Of a stretch of DNA of 16,759 bases, positions 12,146 to 16,759 are shown in pieces; positions within the stretch are counted from its first letter, which is position 1, and each line of letters opens with the position of its first letter. Source of the stretch: UBA1189 sp964570685 (GTDB lineage Bacteria > Bacteroidota > Bacteroidia > Bacteroidales > Bacteroidaceae); assembly GCA_964570685.1 (NCBI GenBank), contig CAZMZC010000057.1, positions 1-16,759 on the forward strand, written 5' to 3'. A program made the position numbers and the translations under genes. Below the pieces are notes generated by a model. The model saw nothing but the letters and a program-made list of their open reading frames with translations, did not search any database and was not told the origin of the DNA.

Positions 12146-13024
12146 TCAGAACGTCTGAAGGAACTTGCGTATCAGTTCCGTAGTAGTGTCAGAAGCGGGC
12201 ACGAGGGGCAAGCGCAACCTGTTCTCCATCATTCCGCGAAGGTGAAGCACGGCTTTCACACCTGCCGGATTCCCATCGAGGAAGAGCAGCTCGTACATCT
12301 GGCGCAGGCGTTCATCCATAGCCTCGGCTTCAGCATAGTCGCCACACATAGCACTATGTACCAGCTGGGCAAACTCGGGGGCAAAGGCATTTCCAATGAC
12401 CGAGATTACACCATCAGCACCGTCCTTAATGAGCGGCAAGGTGATGCCATCGTCCCCTGAGAAGACTTTGAATCCTGCGGGACGATTGCTGATAATATGA
12501 CTTATCTGCTCCAGGTTACCCGAGGCCTCCTTGATGCCGACAATATTCTTGAAATCGGCAGCCAAGCGCAAGGTCGTCTCGGGCAGCATATTCACTCCCG
12601 TGCGACCAGGCACATTATATAATATAATAGGTAGGTCGGTACATTCCGCTATGGCAGCAAAGTGGGCATACATGCCTGACTGAGTAGGTTTGTTGTAATA
12701 CGGCACCACTGAAAGGATGGCATCGACACCCTCCATTGCATCCGTGGAAAGGCGGTCAACAATCGCCTGCGTGCAGTTACCACCAACCCCCAACAGGATA
12801 GGCAAACGCCCGGCATTGCGTTCCATTATCGTATGGCACACCTGGCGCTGCTCATCGGCAGTGAGAGTAGGAGTTTCGGCTGTAGTGCCCAGCACACAAA
12901 GGAAATCGGTGCCACCGGCCAATTGAGCATCGACCAATCGGGCCAGTGCCTCATAGTCTACACTGCCATCACCCTTGAACGGAGTGACTAGTGCCACTCC
13001 CAATCCGTGTATATCTTTATACAT
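12146..13024 (-). CDS. dapA: 4-hydroxy-tetrahydrodipicolinate synthase
   Basis: A 292-residue cytoplasmic class I aldolase-type enzyme that condenses pyruvate with aspartate semialdehyde, the first committed step of diaminopimelate/lysine synthesis. The Schiff-base lysine is Lys165 in Gly-Ile-Lys-Glu-Ala-Ser-Gly-Asn. Tyr136 in Tyr-Asn-Val-Pro-Gly-Arg-Thr and Thr48 complete the proton relay, together with Tyr110 in Pro-Tyr-Tyr-Asn-Lys-Pro. Arg141 is the expected aspartate-semialdehyde ligand. The first motif reads Gly-Thr-Thr-Ala-Glu-Thr-Pro-Thr instead of the usual Gly-Thr-Thr-Gly-Glu-Ser-Pro-Thr. I believe this is common in Bacteroidetes, but it could also be seen in related NAL-superfamily lyases. 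DapA is still the best call. It is divergent from the helicase-nuclease gene. Confidence 0.94.
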   Translation of the reverse strand: MYKDIHGLGVALVTPFKGDGSVDYEALARLVDAQLAGGTDFLCVLGTTAETPTLTADEQRQVCHTIMERNAGRLPILLGVGGNCTQAIVDRLSTDAMEGVDAILSVVPYYNKPTQSGMYAHFAAIAECTDLPIILYNVPGRTGVNMLPETTLRLAADFKNIVGIKEASGNLEQISHIISNRPAGFKVFSGDDGITLPLIKDGADGVISVIGNAFAPEFAQLVHSAMCGDYAEAEAMDERLRQMYELLFLDGNPAGVKAVLHLRGMMENRLRLPLVPASDTTTELIRKFLQTF

Positions 13025-13054
13025 CTTTTATTACCCTTAAAAACAATTCAACTG

Positions 13055-13062
13055 CAAAATTA
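13055..13062 (-). promoter_or_regulatory. Possible -7 box of dapA
   Basis: On the minus strand this reads TAATTTTG (TAnnTTTG), 31 nt upstream of the dapA ATG in the 141-nt divergent gap. There is no matching TTTG at -33. Confidence 0.45.
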
Positions 13063-13111
13063 CAGCTTTTTCATCAATAAGAACAGCAATTATGGTTTTT
13101 TTCTATTATCC

Positions 13112-13142
13112 TTGGTCAAAATAAAGAAAAAGCGTAACTTTA
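13112..13142 (+). promoter_or_regulatory. Promoter of the helicase-nuclease gene
   Basis: TTGG (13112-13115) is followed after 19 nt by TAACTTTA (13135-13142). Each box is one mismatch from the consensus. It lies 24 nt before the ATG at 13166, which supports that start over the upstream in-frame ATG at 13007. Confidence 0.5.
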
Positions 13143-13165
13143 CGACAGAAAACACGCAGCCACAG

Positions 13166-16100
13166 ATGGACAATCACTATCTACATATATACAAAGCCTC
13201 GGCAGGAAGCGGCAAGACCTTCACCCTGGCCGTCAACTACATCAGTATGCTCATAGAAAAGCCCGATGCATACCGCAACATACTCGCAGTGACCTTCACC
13301 AACAAAGCCACGGCAGAGATGAAGCAGCGCATCATAAGCAAGCTATATGGCATAGCCCACGATACCGACGATGCCCTACCCTACCTGAACAAGGTGAAGG
13401 AGACCACCGGCCTCGCCGAACAGGTCATCAAGGAACGAGCCCAGAAAGCCCTGCAGCTACTGGTACACGACTACGGACACTTCCGCATAGAGACCATCGA
13501 CAGCTTCTTCCAGTCGGTACTCAGAGGACTGGCCCGCGAGCTCGACCTTGGCACAGGCATGACCATCGAACTGGACACCAAGAAGGTGATTAGCGAGGCG
13601 GTAGACAACCTGCTACGAGAGTTGAAGCCCAACGATGCCACCCTGCTATGGATTACCGACTATGTCATTGAAGAGATTGGCGAGGGCAAGCAGTGGAACA
13701 TCACGGACAACCTGAAGACATTTGCCCGTAACATCCACAACGAAGACTACCAACGCCATGCCGAGACATTGCGGAGGCAGCTCAAGGACACCGCCCTCAT
13801 ACGCACCCTACGCACCAACCTGCGTACAGAACGTGCGAATGCCAAGAGACGCATCGAGGAGCGTGCCACGGATTTCTTCCGCATCATCAAGGACAACTAC
13901 CTTGATATCGAGGATTTCGCATACGGCTACACGGGTCCTTGCTCATACTACATAAAACTATCGAAGGGCCAGTACATCACCGAGCTTGGCTCCCGTGCCC
14001 AGGCAGCTTCCGAGAGCGCCGAGGGATGGACCACGAAGGGAGCAAGCCGCCGAGACGAAATCATTGCACTGGCCCACGCACAGCTCGTCGACCACATCAA
14101 CGAGACCCAGCGTATATGCGCAGAGTGCATCACCGTCATCAACTCCTGCGAGCTGATACTGTATCACCTCAACCAACTGCAGCTCATCAATATCATCCAC
14201 GACCACGTGCTACAGCTCAACAAAGAGGAAAACCGCTTCCTCCTTGCCGACACCTGTCAGATGCTGAGCCATATGCAGACGGGCGACTCGGCTTTCGTAT
14301 TCGAGAAACTGGGCTACTACATCCGCCACATCATGATAGATGAGTTTCAAGACACCTCCCGCATGCAATGGGACAATTTCTTCCCCCTCCTGCTCGAAGG
14401 CCTGTCACACGGCAATAAGAGTCTGATTGTAGGCGACGTGAAACAGGCCATCTACCGATGGAGAGGCAGCGACTGGCGCATTCTCAACGACGAGCTCACC
14501 CACGTGCTGGGCAACTACACCCCCTCAGCGGCCCATCGTCTGGACACCAACCGCCGTAGCCTGAAGGAGATAGTCAACTTCAACAACAAGTTGTTTGCCG
14601 AGTGTAACAACCTGTTCATCGAACTCCTCGGACAGCAGAAGGCCGCCCCACTCATACAGGCCTACAGCGATGTGGAACAAAAGTGGAACCCTGAGAACAA
14701 AGGCGGTTACGTGCGAGTGAGGAACGTGCAGCACGAAGAAGACGAAACGCAAGCCGATGCCATGTGCCGCGAAGTGGCCGGCATCATCGGCGAACTGCGC
14801 AGCGCCGGAGTGGCCGACAACCAGATAGCCATCCTCGTCAGAAGCAACAAGAAGATATCCCACATGGTAGACTATATGGCCAAGCACCATACCGATATAC
14901 ACATATTCTCGGCCGAGGCCTACCTGCTCGAAGCCTCCACAGCGGTGGGCATGCTCATCTCTGCCCTGCGATGGGTAGCCGACGAGTACCACCTGCCCGC
15001 ACTCATCGAACTGGCCTTCGACTATCACCGCTACATCAAAGCGGGGCACATCAGCCCCGCCGAGGTATTGGCACTCGCCGACGAAGGATACGGCCTGCCA
15101 GAGGAGTTCATCACCCAGCACGCCCGGCTACGCCAGACTCCACTCTACGAATTGGGAGAGAAGCTATACCGCATACTCGGCCTGGAGGCACTGACCGAGG
15201 AGACCGGCTACGTGATGGCCTTCTTCGACCGTCTGTTGAAGTACTGCGGCGACTCCACAGGCGACATCAACGACCTGCTTACCTACTGGGACAACGAACT
15301 GCACGCCACAGCCATCCCTGGCGGAGCAGCCGGAGGCATAGAAGCCATGACGATACACAAATCGAAGGGCCTCGAGTTCCACACCGTGATACTCCCCTAC
15401 TGCGAATGGGAGCTCAACAAGCATAAAGGCACCCTATGGGTAAGCTCCGACGACCCACTGGCGGCAGGCCTTGCAGCCATCCCCGTGATGTATACACAGA
15501 AGATGCCCCACAGTATATTCGCAGCAGAATACGACGACGAGGAACTCAAGCAGGCAGTAGACAACTACAACCTGCTCTACGTAGCCTGCACACGCCCCAA
15601 GTGCAACCTCTTCATCCTTAAGAGCGAAGAGGGAAGAAGGAAGAAAGAAGAGGGAAAGAAACGGAAGAGCACTCCCCCACCCGCCATCAACACCGTATCG
15701 CGCCTCATCGGCCGAGCTCTGGAGATGGGCGATAAAGACACGCTGGAGTATGGCACACTAACAGTCAACAGTCAACGGTCAACAGTCAACAGGCAACAGA
15801 CAAGAGCCAACAGGCTCGAAGCCACAGCCACCCCCATCAGCGTAGCCATGCACTCAGAGCCGCTCAGCGTCAAGTTCCGCCAGTCGAACCTCTCACGGCG
15901 ATACATATCCACCGTGACCGACGACACCGCAGCCCTCACCACCCAGCACTACATAGAGCAGGGTCTGCTGCTCCACGACATATTCTCCCGTATGGCCACA
16001 GCCGCCGATGCCCCCGGTGCCATCCATACCCTCCAGCAGAGCGGCCTCATCGCCACCGTGAAGGAGCTCGACGAGATTACCCGCATCGTACACCGGGCGC

Positions 16101-16390
16101 TCGAGCACCCCCAAGCCGCCGAGTGGTTCTCAGGCAAGTACCAGCTGTTCAACGAATGCACCATCCTCTACCCCGATGACGAGGGCAAGGTGAAACAGAT
16201 GCGCCCCGACCGCGTCATGAGCGATGGCCACCGCATGATAGTCGTCGACTTCAAGTTTGCCCGCCCCAGCAGGGATCACCACCACCAAGTAGCCCGCTAC
16301 ATGGAGCAGCTCGGCGCCATGGGCCACACACACGTCGAGGGATACGTATGGTATGTATACGAGGGCAGAGTGGTGCCCGTGGAAGAGTGA
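13166..16390 (+). CDS. AddA/RecB-like UvrD-family helicase-nuclease
   Basis: A 1074-residue DNA helicase with a C-terminal RecB-type nuclease domain, probably the AddA-like subunit of a double-strand-break resection enzyme. SF1A motifs: I Ala-Ser-Ala-Gly-Ser-Gly-Lys-Thr (11-18); Ia Val-Thr-Phe-Thr-Asn-Lys-Ala (42-48); II Ile-Asp-Glu-Phe-Gln-Asp (391-396); III Gly-Asp-Val-Lys-Gln-Ala-Ile-Tyr-Arg-Trp-Arg-Gly (423-434); IV Thr-Asn-Arg-Arg-Ser (461-465); V Thr-Ile-His-Lys-Ser-Lys-Gly-Leu-Glu-Phe (729-738); VI Tyr-Val-Ala-Cys-Thr-Arg-Pro (805-811). Nuclease residues: His937, Asp1015 (Arg-Pro-Asp-Arg), Asp1028-Phe-Lys1030 and Gln1041-x-x-x-Tyr1045. The 5' frame extends to 13007, but those 53 residues are hydrophobic/AT-rich, begin inside the dapA gene and precede the likely promoter, so 13166 is chosen. 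Heptamer repeats encode residues 821-832 and 865-883, in the helicase-nuclease linker. No AddB-like partner is in the window. Confidence 0.9.
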   Translation: MDNHYLHIYKASAGSGKTFTLAVNYISMLIEKPDAYRNILAVTFTNKATAEMKQRIISKLYGIAHDTDDALPYLNKVKETTGLAEQVIKERAQKALQLLVHDYGHFRIETIDSFFQSVLRGLARELDLGTGMTIELDTKKVISEAVDNLLRELKPNDATLLWITDYVIEEIGEGKQWNITDNLKTFARNIHNEDYQRHAETLRRQLKDTALIRTLRTNLRTERANAKRRIEERATDFFRIIKDNYLDIEDFAYGYTGPCSYYIKLSKGQYITELGSRAQAASESAEGWTTKGASRRDEIIALAHAQLVDHINETQRICAECITVINSCELILYHLNQLQLINIIHDHVLQLNKEENRFLLADTCQMLSHMQTGDSAFVFEKLGYYIRHIMIDEFQDTSRMQWDNFFPLLLEGLSHGNKSLIVGDVKQAIYRWRGSDWRILNDELTHVLGNYTPSAAHRLDTNRRSLKEIVNFNNKLFAECNNLFIELLGQQKAAPLIQAYSDVEQKWNPENKGGYVRVRNVQHEEDETQADAMCREVAGIIGELRSAGVADNQIAILVRSNKKISHMVDYMAKHHTDIHIFSAEAYLLEASTAVGMLISALRWVADEYHLPALIELAFDYHRYIKAGHISPAEVLALADEGYGLPEEFITQHARLRQTPLYELGEKLYRILGLEALTEETGYVMAFFDRLLKYCGDSTGDINDLLTYWDNELHATAIPGGAAGGIEAMTIHKSKGLEFHTVILPYCEWELNKHKGTLWVSSDDPLAAGLAAIPVMYTQKMPHSIFAAEYDDEELKQAVDNYNLLYVACTRPKCNLFILKSEEGRRKKEEGKKRKSTPPPAINTVSRLIGRALEMGDKDTLEYGTLTVNSQRSTVNRQQTRANRLEATATPISVAMHSEPLSVKFRQSNLSRRYISTVTDDTAALTTQHYIEQGLLLHDIFSRMATAADAPGAIHTLQQSGLIATVKELDEITRIVHRALEHPQAAEWFSGKYQLFNECTILYPDDEGKVKQMRPDRVMSDGHRMIVVDFKFARPSRDHHHQVARYMEQLGAMGHTHVEGYVWYVYEGRVVPVEE
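15626..15660 (+). repeat. Heptamer array in the helicase-nuclease gene (5 units)
   Basis: Five imperfect 7-bp units follow the pattern GAAGARR (last unit GAAAGAA). They encode the charged stretch Glu-Glu-Gly-Arg-Arg-Lys-Lys-Glu-Glu-Gly-Lys-Lys. The total of 35 bp is not a multiple of three. Confidence 0.85.
15760..15815 (+). repeat. Heptamer array in the helicase-nuclease gene (8 units)
   Basis: Eight consecutive 7-bp units follow the consensus AACAGTC: three exact at 15760, 15767 and 15781, then variants AACGGTC, AACAGGC (twice), AACAGAC and AAGAGCC. They encode Ser/Thr/Asn/Gln/Arg-rich linker residues about 865-883. Confidence 0.9.
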
Positions 16391-16416
16391 AGAGTGAAAA
16401 GTGAAGAACGAATCGT
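16382..16416 (+). repeat. Heptamer array over the helicase-nuclease stop codon
   Basis: GAAGAGT (16382 and 16389), GAAAAGT (16396), GAAGAAC (16403) and GAATCGT (16410) form a degenerate 7-bp array. The TGA stop at 16388-16390 lies across the first unit boundary. A short TCCTAAT doublet (16484-16497) follows further on. Confidence 0.75.
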
Positions 16417-16504
16417 TCACCGTTCATCGTACACACGAGCGTGTCCTGCTCTAAAACATTAAAAATAATTCTTCATTCATAGCTCCTAATTCCTAATTAT
16501 TTAC

Positions 16505-16512
16505 TACCTTTG
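16505..16512 (+). promoter_or_regulatory. -7 box upstream of a possible ncRNA
   Basis: TACCTTTG matches TAnnTTTG and shares TACTACCTTTG with the tRNA-Cys promoter. It is followed by no credible start codon or gene. There is no TTTG at -33. Confidence 0.45.
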
Positions 16513-16518
16513 TACCAT

Positions 16519-16698
16519 CTTCGCGCCGATACCTTAAGCCAGTTGTACGGATTGAGGTGGCCGGGCGGGGATGACATTGTGGAAAGGCGTTTACTTGGCG
16601 CTTTGGTTTTGACGATGTAAGAACTTCGCAACTTCAAACGATTAGTCAAAGACAAAGCAACAGTAGATGTCACGGGATATGTCTTTTTATATCCCTTT
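16519..16698 (+). ncRNA. Candidate structured non-coding RNA or dispersed repeat
   Basis: About 180 nt lie between a promoter-like box and a hairpin with a T run. CTTTGGTTTTGAC (16601-16613) pairs with GTCAAAGACAAAG (16645-16657) at 11 of 13 positions. Outside it, TGACAT (16572-16577) can pair with ATGTCA (16667-16672), giving an extended rod. Between the long arms, AACTTC occurs twice (16622-16627 and 16630-16635). The size and rod shape would fit a 6S-like RNA, but I do not recognise the sequence well enough to name it. Short ORFs on both strands here look non-coding. An alternative is one copy of a dispersed Bacteroidales element. Nothing else is recognised in 16391-16759. Confidence 0.35.
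16674..16698 (+). terminator. Possible terminator of the candidate ncRNA
   Basis: GGGATAT (16674-16680) and ATATCCC (16689-16695) form a perfect 7-bp stem with an 8-nt T-rich loop, followed by TTTAT. The stem is short and the T run is weak. Confidence 0.4.
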
Positions 16699-16759
16699 AT
16701 CATACTTACCGCAACAGTGGTGGGTATGTTTGGGTTATATATACATATCGGCGTGGGGT

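Noticed and set aside
13007..13165. N-terminal extension of the helicase-nuclease
   Set aside because: The extra 53 codons begin inside the dapA coding region, span the likely promoter and do not look like family sequence. Walker A sits correctly near the start at 13166.
14525..15121. 198-residue minus-strand frame within the helicase-nuclease gene
   Set aside because: It is the complement of conserved helicase sequence in a GC-rich gene, with no start signal or recognisable domain.
15760..15815. CRISPR-like array
   Set aside because: The unit is 7 bp with no spacers and lies inside a coding frame.
16497..16703. 68-residue minus-strand frame at the right end
   Set aside because: It is basic and low in recognisable features, covers the structured candidate RNA and has no promoter or ribosome site.

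Overview
This window looks like a chromosomal segment of a Bacteroidales bacterium (Bacteroides/Prevotella-like). The evidence is the promoter style (TTTG, about 19-20 nt, then TAnnTTTG), weak Shine-Dalgarno sequences, the nrnA / DUF4827-like lipoprotein / glmM gene order, a C-terminal domain resembling T9SS sorting domains, a long PotA, and abundant heptamer and palindromic intergenic repeats. No plasmid, phage or CRISPR locus is visible. The content is mostly housekeeping, and I find no convincing new defence or biosynthetic system. The unusual material lies in the repeats and their relation to genes.

Layout. 1-443: remnant of insertion sequences, with two transposase-like segments in different frames and the end of an ISL3-type element. 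464-622: promoter, tRNA-Cys(GCA) and terminator. 661-5414 (minus strand): a probable operon or two overlapping transcription units, nrnA (oligoribonuclease/pAp phosphatase), an FKBP-like lipoprotein, glmM (phosphoglucosamine mutase, cell-wall precursor), a secreted endonuclease I, and ybaK (Cys-tRNA(Pro) deacylase), which ends against the tRNA-Cys terminator. 5415-5823: repeat-rich intergenic region. 5824-7098 (plus): enolase. 7199-10472 (minus): a polyamine ABC transporter, potA-potB-potC, without potD in the window. Both internal gaps of this operon hold copies of a 120-135 bp inverted-repeat element. 10536-11391: ruvC (minus), flanked by promoter-bearing palindromic repeats. 11412-11540: tRNA-Ala(GGC) and terminator. 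11558-12061 (plus): small outer-membrane beta-barrel. 12146-13024 (minus): dapA (lysine/DAP biosynthesis), convergent with the barrel gene across a strong bidirectional terminator. 13166-16390 (plus): a 1074-residue AddA/RecB-type helicase-nuclease with heptamer repeats inside its reading frame. 16391-16759: no recognised gene; it holds a promoter-like box followed by a structured sequence that may be a non-coding RNA or part of a dispersed repeat.

Functional links. RuvC and the AddA-like helicase-nuclease both serve recombination repair. GlmM and DapA feed peptidoglycan precursors. YbaK proofreads Cys mischarged on tRNA-Pro and lies next to tRNA-Cys. The most notable observations are the repeat element occupying both potABC gaps and supplying the last codons and stop of potA, in-frame heptamer arrays in the helicase-nuclease linker, and a family of palindromes that carry the TATCTTTG promoter box.
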